Source of the DNA: Kwoniella bestiolae CBS 10118
Lineage: Eukaryota > Basidiomycota > Tremellomycetes > Tremellales > Cryptococcaceae
Assembly (NCBI RefSeq): GCF_000512585.2
Contig: NC_089247.1
Span: forward strand, 1,550,001-1,614,000
DNA length: 64,000 bases
Direction: 5' to 3'
The notes beneath the pieces are model-generated. The model made no database searches and had not been told where the DNA came from. It saw only the letters and a list, made by a program, of their open reading frames with translations. Position 1 is the first letter of the stretch. Every line of letters starts with the position of its first letter. Shown here one piece after another: positions 24,461 to 37,534 of this stretch. Position numbers and translations under genes: made by a program.

Positions 24461-27400
24461 ATGCCATCAAAATACGACGACGCCCCCCTGCCCTTCACCT
24501 CCTCCGCCCCCTTACCAACCCGCCAACAAACTCTCAAATCCAGCGGAACACTCAAACGAGGCAAGACCTTAACCCGCCCCGAACGACATGTAGCCCCCGT
24601 CCCACTCATCGCCCCTCCACCTACACAGTCTTTCTCCCCTTCCTCTTCTCTCCCAGAATCGAAGGGTATGGTGGGCGAATTGGATTGGTGGAGATTGTGG
24701 TCCTACGCTACTACCTGGTGGGCTCCGCCGGTGGTCTTAAAATGGTTTGGAATAAAAGAAAAACAGAGTAGACAGGCTTGGAGAGAAAAGGTTACGTTGT
24801 GTTGGATTGCGATTCTTTTGGGTGGGGTGGTAGGGTTCGTGACGATGGGGTTGCAGAAGGCTTTATGTCCTGATGGTGGGAATGCGGGGCATTTGTATGA
24901 TAGGTTGGGGCAGAATGAATGTGAGTGTTGCTTTGCTGGGTCTATCACGCAGGATTGGGAGAGTCCGGAAGATTGAGGATCAAGGATCGGTGGGCAATTT
25001 GTGGGATGGTGGTATAGCTTGCCTCGTCTCTAAGCGTAGATGACGAGGTGTCGAGGAGAATCTGAATTCGATCTTCCGATTCACGATCGATAGTCATGCT
25101 GACTCATTGTACACCCCCAGTAACGCTGAGTATCTCAGGATACGTCTTCAACATATCGACCTCGAAAACGCAAGAGACCGTAGACTTCTATGCTCTTGCC
25201 AAGCAGATGCCAGGACAAGATATTACCAACCTCTTCACACGTACGGCAGCGGATTATCCCCAATGTTCTTCCACCGCTAAATACGCCTCCACCCCTTATT
25301 GCACGAACTCTACCACTTCCACCACTACCAGTTCGACATCGCAGAGTTGTCCATTAGCCAAACCGGGAGATTCGACTTTTTCGTCACTGGCTATACAGAA
25401 TACATCAAAGATAGAGGGATACAGCTGGGAGCAGGTCGCCGCTCTTAAGGAGTACCTGGTGATAGACGGAGTAGTATTAAACATGAAACCATACCTGGAT
25501 GCCAACCCACAAGCGATATCAGGAGACGAAGTGGACAAAGCTATTCGACAAGTACTGAACAACCAACCATCCTCAGGAAAGGACGCCACGAGATTATTCT
25601 ACCATCGAAAGGCCATGCAGGATTCCATACCGTGTATGCAAGCGCGATACGGCGCAGGAAGAATAGATAAAGTCGCTCCCGGGTGTTTTGTCGCCTCATT
25701 GTTCCTCTACGTATCGCTCGGTGTGATCTTGGGGGTGGTACTGGTTCGATTTGCCATGGCGTGCATATTCAATTGGTTCATGTCTGCCAAATTAGTCAGA
25801 CCGCCCAAGGATCTAGGAAGAACAGCGATTAGTCCAGCGGTGATGCCCGAGGGAGCAAACATGTCCATCCACAATAAGACGGGTACTGCACCATGGTCCA
25901 ATCCCAATGCAAATTCCAAAAACAAGCTCAAGAACGGTAAGAAGATCAACGGCCTCAACTCGTCTTCGACAACGCTGGTTAACGGTAATCAGTCCAACGA
26001 ACCTTTGATTTCCCTTGCCAAAATTGGTGCAGAACTATTTACGGTCTGTCTAGTGACGTGTTATTCCGAGGGGGAAGATTCCATTAAAGGGACGATCGAT
26101 TCGATCGCATCGACGAACTACTCTGATTCGCGTAAATTGATTTGGGTAGTGTGCGATGGGATGATCACTGGACATGGAGAGAAGGTTTCGACACCTGATA
26201 TATGCGTTAGTCTCATGGATGCTGATCCGAGGTTTGGGAATCCCATGCCTATGGGGTATATTGCGGTGGGGAGTGGGGCGAAAAGGGAGAATAGGGCGAT
26301 GGTCTATGCGGGACATTATGGTGGGTTTGCGGTTTTTGATCTTATCATTTATAATCGATGGATCGCTTGTGCTACCGAATAGTAGGTTGATGGGGACTAG
26401 GAGCGAGCAATGTTGCATCTGAAAGGGTGAAGGTTGTATGAAGTATACAGTAGTTGAATAACAGAAATCGAGCTGATTCGTTCAAATGATCACGCAGTAT
26501 CCAAAAACGGTCATCGCACACCCACGATAGTAGTCGTCAAATGCGGTATGCCGTCCGAAGCGAGGGATAAGAAACCTGGTAATAGGGGTAAAAGGGATTC
26601 ACAGTTGATTCTCATGAACTTCTTCTCGAGGGTCACGTACAACGATAGGATGTCGCCATTGGATTTCGATGTGTTTAGGAAAGTGCAGACTTTGATGGGG
26701 GTTACGCCGGATTACTTTGAGACTTGTTTGATGGTGAGTGATATATCCGTTGAATCATCTTCGAGAAAGGACGTATACTGATTGATCATATCTCATCTTT
26801 TTGGCACTTGCTCATTGCTCTATACGCACCAACCCTACCGTCCAATATTCATCCCATCTTCTCACAAATCCTTTCGTCCATGCGTTTACAGGTCGACGCA
26901 GACACTAAAATCTACCCCGACTCCCTCCGATACCTCGTCAACTGTATGCACCAAGACAACATGATCATGGGTGTATGCGGAGAAACTCGAATAGCCAATA
27001 AACGACAATCATGGGTGACCGCCATTCAGGTATACGAATATTTCATCTCGCACCATCACGTCAAAGCTTTCGAATCGGTGTTCGGTGGTGTGACCTGTCT
27101 ACCGGGTTGTTTCAGCATGTACCGTATAAAAGCAAGAAAAGACACCGACAACGATTGGGTGCCGATCTTAGTCAAACCTGAGATCGTTTCCGAGTATTCA
27201 CAATCGGAAGTACATACCCTCCATCAGAAGAATTTATTGTTATTGGGAGAAGATCGATTCCTATCCACAATAATGTTACGGACTTTCCCCCGGCGGAAAA
27301 ATATCTTCCTTCCTCAAGCTAAATGTCGGACCGTCGCTCCTGATACATTCTCGGTGCTTTTATCCCAGAGAAGACGATGGATCAATTCAACCGTGCATAA

Positions 27401-28759
27401 CCTAATGGAATTGGTCAGAGTTAGAAACCTATGCGGAACATTTTGCTTCTCAATGCAATTTGTGGTATTTATGGATCTGGTCGGAACGGTCGTCCTACCA
27501 GTTGCGATCTGTCTCACCGGAGCTTTGATCATCAATTCGATATTGGACCCACCGTCAGATTTTCAGGAAGCTATTCCCCTGATGTTGTTGGGTGCTGTAT
27601 TGGGATTACCGGCGATCTTGATTTTGATCACTACCCGAAAGGTTATCTATATAGCTTGGATGGTGGTTTATCTTTTCGCGCTGCCTATTTGGAATTTTGT
27701 GTTGCCCGTTTACTCGTTTTGGCATTTCGATGATTTCTCGTGGGGTGAGACTAGGTGAGTGAAATACCACTTTCATCTTCAGCTGGAACTCAATCCTCCC
27801 CCTCCCTCCCTGAAACTGCACTGTGAAGGATATATGCTGATTTAGTTCTCTGTCTGTTCACGACGTACAGACGAGTCGAAGGAGAAGTCCGATCCAAAGC
27901 ACACGACGACAAGACAGCCGTATTTGACGGTACGACCGTGCCCCTGCGAAGATGGGAAGACTGGGAGAAATCGAGATTACGCAAATTGCGGAGAGATGAG
28001 AAGAAGCGAAGAGAGATGGAACGACAGTTTGGAGCTGGGTTCCATGGGGACAATGATGGGTTGGGATTGGGTCCTACGCCCCGAGGGGCATGGACAAGGA
28101 GCGATTATGAGAGTGATTCGGGGAGTGTGTTTGGGAGTGAGGAGGATGTTTGGGGCGCGGAGATTGGTGGGGTGAGTGTTTTGTTTGTTACCTCTTCTGT
28201 CTACAAATATTGCCCATTCTCTGGCGAACATGAGAACCTTGCCGTGTCTGTATAGCTTCAGAGCTGACTTTGAATTTCGATGACCTCATAGTACAACGAA
28301 AACAACCCTGCGTTCCCTCCACCACCCATGGCGCTATCTCAGCAATCCCACCATAACGGCGGAGCAACACTGGGTCAAGATGAGATGGCTGCAATCCTTG
28401 ATTCAGGATTCGATGATTCCCCGCCCCACCCATCTCAATCAACCTTCCGAACCGAGAGGAACGTACCATCCCCCTTACATAGACACCAACATGATTATTC
28501 GCCTCAAATGAAATACCAGACCAACGGCGATAATAACAACAGCTCGTATATTAATGGACCAAGAACACCTGATATGCCCACTACGGGAGATAGTGTCTCG
28601 TCGAGTATTGAGAGTCGACCGCAGGGTTCCGGGCACGCTAAGAAACGGTCGGGCGGGGTAAATAATCAGAGAGCACACAATTATGGGCCGATGGGTCCAT
28701 TGCAAGGGGATGATGATGATACGGGATGGGGCGGGGGGTTCAAGGGAAGGAAGTTATGA
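24461..28759 (+). CDS. Class IV chitin synthase (Chs3 type)
   Basis: Membrane GT2 enzyme polymerising GlcNAc from UDP-GlcNAc into cell-wall chitin. Exons 24461-24920, 25121-26320, 26498-26733, 26892-27754, 27871-28171 and 28292-28759 give about 1,175 residues. The N-terminal region has RPERH followed by two hydrophobic segments (WWAPPVVLKW; WIAILLGGVVGFVTMGL), typical of class IV. Catalytic blocks: KKPGNRGKRDSQLILMNFFS, VDADTKIYPDSL, GVCGETRIANKRQSWVT, GGVTCLPGCFSMYR, LLLGEDRFLSTI and LLSQRRRWINSTVHNL. C-terminal membrane helices are followed by a charged, Asn/Gln-rich cytosolic tail. The first and second introns are long (200 and 177 nt), so a small extra exon near 25040 is possible. Confidence 0.94.
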
Positions 28760-29662
28760 GTTTAGTTTAGATTAGATGTCATAGTGCAGTGATGTGTTGT
28801 GTTGTGGTATTTGGGAAATGTATATATGGTATAGCTTCCTGAGATTGATGCGTGATTACTTTTTTTTTTGGTCTGGACAAGTCCCTGTGGACCATTCTGA
28901 CTGCAACAATCAATTGACCACAGCGACTGTCGATACATGCGTATTTCGTCATGGTTCCATGGTTAGACAATGATCCAGAAATCATGTCTCTCTGTACCAT
29001 CAATCGTTACTTCTGCATATTGTTGATTATTTGAGTCGATGTCGTCACTGATAAGACTTACTAGTTGTTGCAATCCGATGCGACAAGTGACCTTCATGTG
29101 GAACAAGATGACCATAATTCTAGAAAGCCTCGTTCGTCATAACTCCTTTCGCCAACATATTCATGATCAAACACGTGTTCCCATACTCAACTACACTAGT
29201 ATTGATGTTTACTTTTGCACAAACACACAATACACGAAGAATACACCCGGATACCGATCCGAACACACGGAGATAAACAGACAGATAAGATTTAACCTTC
29301 ACCGTTGAATCAGCCACGGCACGAATATGTACTGATGTCTTGGCCTCCTTCCGAGTCGTACTATTAAGTAGGTAAGGTCAATTGATAATGACGATGCAAC
29401 AAGACATGTCGTTTGGCCTGATTTCGGAGAAGGTTCAATTTGATCCGGCTAAGATGCAAATTGTTCTCATGAGGTGAGGGTGTTGGCGATGTTTGTTCGT
29501 ATCTACATTCTGATCTTGAGTAATGTTGAAAGTCAACACCACTATAAAGCAAGGTGCAGTCTATTCCCCAGGCCCTTCTAAACATAAGGCTTAATCTGTG
29601 CGACTTTCTGCAAGCAATTATCGTTCTGCCTTACCAGCTTGATCCTCCGCAACTGAGTCACA
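28760..29662. other. Intergenic region, chitin synthase to CPL1-like gene
   Basis: 3' flank of the chitin synthase gene (with a run of about ten T near 28859-28869) and the promoter of the CPL1-like gene. No further gene is seen. Confidence 0.5.
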
Positions 29663-30925
29663 ATGCTATCGACCCCATGCTTCCTCCTTTATTCCGTCCT
29701 GGCTATCTCCCTACCATGGAAGGTGTTAGCCCAAAGCGCAGGTAATCCAGCGTTTGTTGGGTGTGTAGACGACCAGTACTTCCCCGATGATAGCTTTGAT
29801 GTCGGTTCGTTTGATGATCCCATAAGCTGTGCTGTGAGTCCACACTCTTCCATCTACACCAATACCGTACCATAACTTGGGATTTAATGTAGTTCAGCTG
29901 AGTTGCTGATGGTATAATCGCATTAGCAATTCTGCTTTGGTGTACCGGAGCAATTCAGATATTCCACCTGGACGCTGGTACCGCAAGATATAAATCGATG
30001 TTATTGTTCGAACACCTTCCCTGCGAGCGGCGAGATCCAACCTGGGACTGATGCCGATGGGGGGTGCGATGCAAATACACAGTCCTACGTGAGTGTCGTT
30101 TCATACCTGCACTGTACTATTACGTCCATCGCATGCAACATGTCTTCCCACCTAATTTAATGTCCACCACCAACCCATAGATCCACATCACCTCCTCAAC
30201 CTTCAACCTCGTAGGCTGCCGCTCAACCCAAAGCTCCTCATTCGAAGTGATCGTCTCATCCCCTCAACAATGCCTCGCATCATGTATGAACACCGGCTAC
30301 TCCTTCCTCTCCCCCCAATCAGACGGGTATCACTGTTCCTGCGGCGAGATAGCGGACTTGGGCCCCCAATCCGTCAATTGCGGTCCGGAGGTGTGGTCAA
30401 GCTTCGAACATACCTCGGGAGACTTCGTGGCCAATGCTCCTAGCGGATTCGTCAAGAGACAGAAAATACGACAGAGGAGACTGGAAAGTCAGAATCTATA
30501 CGAGTTTTGTCCGGCGGGATTGAGGGCTTGTAGTGTGCCGGGGGACGAGAGGGCGTTTGAATGTTTGAGTGTGGATAGTGAGTTGGGTAAGTGTCTGTTT
30601 GGCTTTTATCCTTGTCGTGCTAGACTGACGTGTTCTCGTAATGACTCGTGGGTCGAGCAGAATCATGTGGAGGGTGTATGTATGGAGATTATGGGGTTGG
30701 GGCTCGGACCGATACGTTGGGAGTAGAGTAAGTCAAACAACCATCATGTGCTATTATGGTCCTACCTGGATTTGAAGGCTGACCTGATCGACATGTCCCA
30801 GCTGCACCTCACTCCCAGGAGTAGCAATGGGCGCAGTGACTTGCTCTTCTGGATTGTGCACCGCTTTCGCATGTGAAGAGGGATTCGAGCTCAGCTTAAA
30901 CTCCACCTGTGTATCGCTTTTCTAG
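29663..30925 (+). CDS. Secreted cysteine-rich protein with CPL1-like domain
   Basis: Exons 29663-29833, 29927-30088, 30181-30586, 30661-30727 and 30802-30925; about 309 residues. The N-terminus is a clear signal peptide ending near VLAQSA. Two cysteine-rich WSC-like segments follow (VGCVDDQYF...SCA and NLVGCRST...CSCGEIAD). The C-terminal CPL1-like domain shows the usual order: CPAGLRACSVPG, ECLSVDSELESCGGC, DCTSLPGVAMGAVTC and CxAFACEEGFELSLNSTCV. Proteins with this domain are widespread in basidiomycetes; the Cryptococcus neoformans namesake is a secreted immune-modulating virulence factor. Shared domain does not prove shared role. A basic stretch (KRQKIRQRR) between the halves could be a Kex2 cleavage region. 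Confidence 0.85.
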
Positions 30926-31626
30926 TGGTGGGATATACTGTAGACCGCACGAGCTTGTACAACCTCGGACATTGTTTGTTCAGGCCGTCGATTGTGGCCA
31001 GTTTCCAGTTTCCTTGTAACCCTAATCTTCCTTTTGGAGTGTAAAATATGTTTCTTCATCTAATCTTCATACCGCATCCGGTGTTCGGCCTTCATTTTGC
31101 TTTTGGTTTCGTACAATGGACGATATTCCGCTTTCGGGCTCTCAGAAGGAATTGAAAGGGTAGCTAGTGGGTACTATTCGAAATACAACGACATAACAGG
31201 TACTTTATAGCAAGTCCATTAGAGGCGATACGCATCCTGCTCTCTCTTACAAAACAGATTATCAATACAAAGTTGTTTGAGCTTCTCATATCGTTTGCTC
31301 TCCTGCTTGCATTGCTACGGACCCCGCAATCACGGCTATACACAAAAGAGTAACATCGGAATAAATGTCCAGGACAATCATATACAAACAGAGTATATGC
31401 ACTCTACGAGAATGGTATATACGTATATAAAATGAGAAGCAGGTAAGGGAAAATGTAGCATTTTATGTCTATTTGTTTTCTGGTTTTATCAAGGCAATAT
31501 GTATGTATGGTATCGAACTTCCTCTGACTAGTCATCCAGCACGGGCAATACACTCTCACAAACTATTTCTACTATCATCAAACACACGGTGTCAGATCGA
31601 TCATTCGCGCTCTGATATCGATCGAT
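30926..31626. other. Convergent 3' intergenic region
   Basis: Between the stops of the CPL1-like gene and the repeat-protein gene. AT-rich, no coding signal seen. Confidence 0.5.
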
Positions 31627-33519
31627 CTAGAAGTCACTCCATCTTCTGAATTTTCTCTTTCTTGCATCGCCTGGGAAGCCCTCTGGGGCGGAACTTCCTG
31701 AGAACAGGTAAAATGGGTCAATCAGCTCTCCGGACCTATGGCAGATTACGCCACAGGGACTCACCTTCAGCAGGGGTTTTTGCGGTAGGAGAAGGAGTAG
31801 GAGTTTCAGAAGTGGTAGGAGCGGCTGCGTTACCGGTGGTCTCTGCTGGAGGAGCGGTTTGGTGAGCACAGTCGTCAGTGGTGACGGTCGTGGTGGAGGT
31901 GACGGTCTGGACAGGGTTAGAGTTTCTGGGGTATTTCCAGTTCTCTCCAGGTGTGAGGGATCGTTTCGCCTCGTCTGGGTATGGTGCTGTTGGAATATTT
32001 CGCCTTCGTTCCTCCTCTGGGACGCTGACAGTAGGACCCGAACCTGTTTATAATGCATGTGAACAGTCAGCAAAGATTCTTTTGACACGAACTTGGATCT
32101 ACTTACCTTCTTTAGGGGTTTGGGCAGTGGGCTTAAGGGTCTCACTGGATGTGGGGCAGACACAGTGGTTTCTAACCATGATGCCTCGTCGTCTGTCGGC
32201 ATCGTTACCTTGGTAACCTGGGGTAGGGAGTTCTCCCTCTCTGGGAGTTGCGGCAGTCGGAGTGCCAGCTTGGCTGGTGGTACCTTCTGGTGGACATTCG
32301 CAAGGTTCCTCAGGGGGCGGAGGAGCAGGAGTAGCGGGAACAGCAGCGTTGCCTGTGGTTGGGCAAACACAATCACCGTTTCTGGCGAAGATGCCTCTTC
32401 TTCCTTCTCCGGGAGGTGGTACAAAGTCGTCTGATGGGCCGCTACCTTCCTTGGGAGTTTGAGCAGTAGGTTTGGAAGCTTGGCTGGTCGTACCTTCTGG
32501 TGGACAGACACATTCGGTAGGAGCTGGAGGCGCGGGAGGAGCAGAGCTCTTTGGTGGACAAATGCATTCGCCACCTCTAGCTCGGATACCTCGTCTTCTC
32601 TTGCCATTAAGGGGGACATTTGATTGAGGTAGTTCACCTTCCTTAGGTGTCTCATGAGCGGAAGTACCAGCCTCGCCGGTCTCACCCTCAGGTGGACAGA
32701 CACACTCGTCTTCCTCCTCAGCGGCAGAGGTAGTGATAGGTGTAGCGGCGTTCTCGGTGGTAGGCGCAGGGGGAGTGGTGGGTGCGGGTGCAGCAGAGGA
32801 AGTTGGGCAGACGCAAGTGTCTCGAATCTTGATCCCTCTCCTTCGTCGTCTTCTCGAGTTTGAGTCATCTGGGTAACCTTCGGGAGCGAGCTCGCCTTCT
32901 TTAGGAGTCTGGGCAGTGGGCTTGGGAGCTTCGCTGGTTTCGCCTTCCTCTTCCTCGCACACACATTCCTCAGGAGTGGTGGAAGTAGGAGCGGAAGCTT
33001 GCTCGGTGGTGGCGCAGGGAGTGGTGGAGGTCTCGGTCACCCAGACGGTCTCGGTTGTAGGAGCGGCATCTCGAGGTTGAGGAGTATAAGCGGGTGGAGT
33101 GTAGGTGGCAGGAGGAGCAGAGGTAGAAGGTTGATCAGAGGTAGGAACGGCAGATCCCCAAGTGCACGTGGTACCGGCAGCTGCACAGGAAGCGGACAAA
33201 GTTTGACAGACGGCAGGAGCGGTTTGACCAGAAGTCATGGGAAGACAACATTGGTTGAAGTTCTCGTCGTTTTGGTCCATTCCCGCGCACTGTACGTTGC
33301 ATCTCCTTATTAGCAAACATCGGAGCAATTCATGAACAGGCAGATAAAGGATGGAGAGCATGCTGGGATGGGAGAGATTAGATGACTCACCCCGACATTG
33401 CAGTATCGATAGTAATAGTCGTAAGGAGACTCGAGGTAGACATAGTAATAACAGGCTTGAGCCACACCTAGGACCACGAGGGATCCCAGGATGTAAGGAA
33501 GGGAGAAAAAGCTCGGCAT
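31627..33519 (-). CDS. Secreted repeat protein with Kex2-type spacer sites
   Basis: Exons 33391-33519, 32107-33289, 31765-32043 and 31627-31697 join to about 553 residues. The N-terminus is a signal peptide (LGSLVVLGVAQA). A tyrosine/cysteine-rich region follows (YCNVGCAGMDQN...CCLPM), then four to five imperfect units of about 40-80 residues. Each unit carries ECVCPPEG or CVCP, a Pro/Ala/Thr-rich spacer, TAQTPKEGELP, and a terminal basic cluster. The clusters are six Arg (32837-32854), KRRR, RR, RRR and RRR. The first four are followed by Gly-Ile and the fifth by Asn-Ile. The C-terminus ends in further basic sites (ARKRKFRRW). This is the architecture of a fungal Kex2-processed repeat protein. 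No known family was recognised; the final products are unknown. Confidence 0.8.
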
Positions 33520-34906
33520 TGTTTAAGCCTTGCTATTGATCGGTGGAGTGGAGCTGAGATGGATTGATGGATATAGATATGTAAACCTGATTTAAATGAG
33601 TGAAAAGTAAAAGAGGTCTAATATATATATATACGAGTGAAGTGGAAAGAAAAGGATGAGATGATGATGATGATAAGAAAAAGAGAGAAAGATCCTGATC
33701 AGTCCGAGTAGATATAGTAGAAAAGTCACACAGTCAATAAAGAAAGTGCAAAGTAAAGCAAATAATTTTTGATTGTTATCGTTCTATAGCTTAGATGAAC
33801 TAGATTGAAGTGAAAATGAGATGGGGGAAGATGTATTATTGATATAGATCAAAGTGATCCACACTACTTATTCACTTCCATTTCTCCTTCACATCGCCTC
33901 GGGAGAACCTTTGTTCTGTCCTCCCTTGAGGGTGTTAAATTGGTCAAGTGGAGAAAGGTAAAGGTAGGGGAAATCCGGAAATAGGCGTTTGAGCAGCAGA
34001 GGTCCTTTGTGGACCAGCTTTTCGAGAAAGGAGTGGGAACGCACCGATGCGACGTCTGTTGAAACATCCAAAATGATAGAGCATAATGGCACTTCAATTC
34101 ACCTTTGGTATTGACATCTTCGTGAGAATGTTTTCGCATCGGAGTGTCAATCCAATTTGGGATGGTAGATCAAGGACCGCCTTGGTGATGGGGTTTGTGG
34201 GTGGAGACAGGACGGAGAAAGTCTATTATTGATCCATTAGTATTTCATGACTAGTCAGTCGATGCGTTTGTGCGTGTGACAAGCAACCACGTTCTCTCAT
34301 TCATGAGCAGGAAGGGGCATACTTGGGATGATGATCCGCCTTGTTCATGGCCGAGTTGGTGGCATAATCCTCATGGAAGGCTTGCCTCGAACATTTAATG
34401 TCGATGAGTATTGTCATACGGTTGTGGCGAGATAGAACCGGTGAGAGCTAGATGATTGATTTTGAGCATGATTCATGTTGTGTATGAGTTGTAAGATGAT
34501 GATGATTCAGGCGGAGACTAAGAAGAACATCGAGACATCTTGCGCCAAATGTCGACTGAACGTGTCTGCTCGTTGCCGATGACGTCATTGTCTCGTTGAC
34601 ATGAGTTACAATAGTCCCGTCAGACGCGTCGTGGTGGCCCAATCATGGACAGGTCATGTACAGCCTTGACCTTGAGCTTAGGCTTCTATCGTCAATATAA
34701 CATACATACTACTTGTACACCTGACTGCGACAACCTCACTAGCACCATTCACAGTGACAAGCGGTGACAGAGACAAGGTCAAATCATCTTCTCCCCCAAC
34801 AATCTTCTCCTGTTTTGTTACAGAGCAAACATTGAAACCAACCTCTGAATTCCAACTTGATCTTCATCCCTTTGAGCGACTCTTGGCGTTCTAGATCCCC
34901 CATACC
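33520..34906. other. Divergent intergenic region
   Basis: 1.4 kb between the repeat-protein gene (-) and the FIT gene (+). It contains an AT dinucleotide tract near 33620-33634, which could act as the TATA element of the minus-strand gene, and a GAT repeat near 33660-33676. ORFs here lack family features. Confidence 0.5.
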
Positions 34907-36441
34907 ATGTCCTCTCCTCAACCTCCTTCCACCCCTACCCCTAAGACAGCTCGACCAACCATCACCACACCACATCGACGGACAAACTCTGCCTCTCATG
35001 CTTCGCCCATCGATTTCAAGCCCAAATCCCCGGCGGCAAGGAGGATGAGCATGACCTCGACTTCTCAATCTGCTTCTATCACGCCTCAGACGCTCGCAGA
35101 GAGAGTGACAGAGAATGAGCAGCTCATATTAGCTGGAGGGGTCAGCTCACTGATGTTGTGAGTCGTACCGTCCAGCCCTCTCATTGTGATCGTACCATTC
35201 TGATACCCTCCATCCTCTCCCATTCTTCGTGATAGCACCCTTGAAGGAACACTGCTAAATAGAGCTATAGATGCGGTATCCTCTACTCCCTTGTCAGTTC
35301 CTCCTCCCTCGACACATCAGAGATCCACCACCACGCCCTTCCCCACAGAGCAGCATATTTCGCCCGTAAATCCAACATATTCAACGTAATCTTCGTAAAA
35401 CGAGCATGGGGTTGGACATCGGTCTTATACCTCCTACACCTCTTTTCATCACCTTCGATACCATCCTCCATCAACGCAGGACCAGGAGCAAGAGCTAGGA
35501 GGCTGGGCGTATGGGTACTAGCTACGGTGGCTTGGCTGGTATTTACCAGTTGGTTCTTCGGTGCTGGATTGGGAGATAGGATCATAGCGTTGACAGGAGG
35601 GAATTGCGCCGTACCACTACCCACTGGAGTCGATCTCAAAATCGCAAGAGAAACTTTCCCTTCCTTGTTCACTGCTGGAGAGAAGGCTAGTAATGGTAGG
35701 ATATACGTTCCGTTGCCGCACCAATATTGCTCAGGCACACCTTTGACTCCTACGACCTTTCCTCAACTATTCAACCTGATCCCCTCCCACTCAAATATAC
35801 ACGCCACGTCCAGCCACGAGTCACTTCAAGCTCTCCCCAGACCAAGATGGCACAGAGGTTTCGACATCTCAGGTCATGCGTTCCTCCTTACGCTTAGTGT
35901 GATGGTCTTAGGACGAGGATTAGCGGAAACTTGGAGATCTTGGGCTGCCTCTGCATCCAGGGTGCAATCTCGCAAACCAATCAGAAGAGATAATGGGACT
36001 TTAGCATTGATACATTACTGGTCGGGAATAGCTGCGACAGGTCTAGTGGGGATATGGTGCTGGATGATCTTGATGACTGGGGTGTATTTCCATAACCCAC
36101 CGGAAAAGTTATCCGGATTAGGTGAGTTCAATCATCTCATTTGCCCCTCTATCGATGGAATGGGCTGTCATCTAACGTTCCCTCACACAGTCCTCGGCCT
36201 GTCCACAGCATACCTGATCAACATCCTCATACCTTCCTCCACAAATCCAACCCCATTCAACCCCATTTCCACGCCCAACTCGGCATTCTCTCGTCCAACC
36301 TCAGGTATAGGAGGGATCTTCGATGAGAACGCAGCGAGGAGAGGAGGCGTGGTGGATGACGGGGTGATATATGAGGATGCAGCTGAATCGTCAGATGAGG
36401 ATAGGGTGATGAAGGAGAAGGGTAAGAACAAGACGGAATGA
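34907..36441 (+). CDS. FIT-family fat-storage-inducing transmembrane protein (Scs3-like)
   Basis: ER membrane protein that binds or cleaves acyl lipids and supports lipid droplet budding. Exons 34907-35157, 35271-36121 and 36191-36441 give about 450 residues. The soluble N-terminus is Ser/Pro-rich. Hydrophobic segments follow, including VLATVAWLVFTSWFFGAGL. The two FIT signatures are present: RGFDISGHAFLL with its catalytic-type His, and VYFHNPPEKLSGL with the second His. Together they mark the FIT (Scs3/Yft2, FITM2) family, whose members are acyl-CoA diphosphatases. The last intron is 69 nt, a multiple of three and free of stops, so its retention would only insert 23 residues. The C-terminus is acidic. 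Confidence 0.88.
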
Positions 36442-37534
36442 AGAGATTGATTGGTATGAGTGTGAAGATGTTTGGGACCATTAACGAAATTGAATGAACC
36501 GAAATGTAGTAAACACTTGAACATCGTATCAATGGTGTGTTACGTGTGGTGTGTATGATGATCGACAAGAATGGTTACCAGATGCAGTACCTTATTCTAT
36601 ATTGGATCCTACCATATCTTGGCTACGTTAGGTGGTCCTGCAGTACGTCCAACGTGGCATATCGTGACCAGAAAGACCTCTTGAATATAGATCGCTTCGG
36701 TATACAGCCCTGGGCACTCAGACGTATCCAAGGGTGAACGATGCGTAGATCTCGGCATTTGAAGGATCCAAAAAATCACATACTGTAGAAGGGTGCTTGT
36801 TCGTACCACTATCGCTGCTTTGCACGACAGTATTCGAAGTATCGGATCGGACATCCGAACTGGTCTACTCGAAGATACACCGAGTGCAGTCAATCATCCA
36901 ACAGTTCGGGCAAAGACATTGCTATGTGGACTGACTGAACCCCGGTGGGTCCAACGAGGTCACATGCAACTGTTTTCAGGATGATGGCGTAAGAGCAGAA
37001 CCACTAACAAGCTTAATAAGGTGGATACCTCGGTCAAACCCTTAAACGCCAAGAATTTACAGCTATTTTAGACGGTGTTCCTTTTTCTTTGTGTTGGCTC
37101 ATCCACTGTTCTGCTGAGCATACCGCACAAGCCCAAAGGAATGGGAGAGGGCATTTACAAGCGCTAATACACGCATCCCCTCATCCTTGGGGTTTACCCC
37201 TCCCCCCACTTTCATACCGAGGATCCTCCATGGGGATCCATCTTCGGAGGTTATTTGCTATTGTGTATTCATTCAACACAAAACCAAGAAAAAAAAACGG
37301 AAAGATGATATTCCTTTCGGACTAGTTGGAGTTGCGGGGTAATGATCTACCCAGACCCATTCTTCGGTATACTCTACGGGCTTTGCAGGGCAGGTGACTG
37401 GATGGAAGAACAATCGAATAGTAGGCAAACGTATATATATACTTACTCATAGAGCAGAATGAAATGATATTCCCCCGGTTGTGCCATCGTAATTCATACC
37501 TGACACTTTCCCATAGAAGAGAAGAGAAATCAAC
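36442..37534. other. Intergenic region upstream of the sugar transporter
   Basis: Contains CCCCT/AGGGG-like runs (about 37170-37210: CATCCCCTCATCC, GGGGTTTACCCC) that resemble stress or glucose-response elements, and a poly-A tract near 37290. No gene is seen. Confidence 0.45.

Noticed and set aside
25001..25095. Extra coding exon in the first intron of the chitin synthase
   Set aside because: The only acceptor-led frame soon meets a TGA. The 200-nt intron keeps phase without it.
31627..32964. 445-codon minus-strand ORF overlapping the repeat-protein gene
   Set aside because: Over most of its length it is an alternative frame of the spliced repeat protein. Its composition (Leu/Pro/Lys) is a frame-shadow, and only its final 71 nt are the true last exon.
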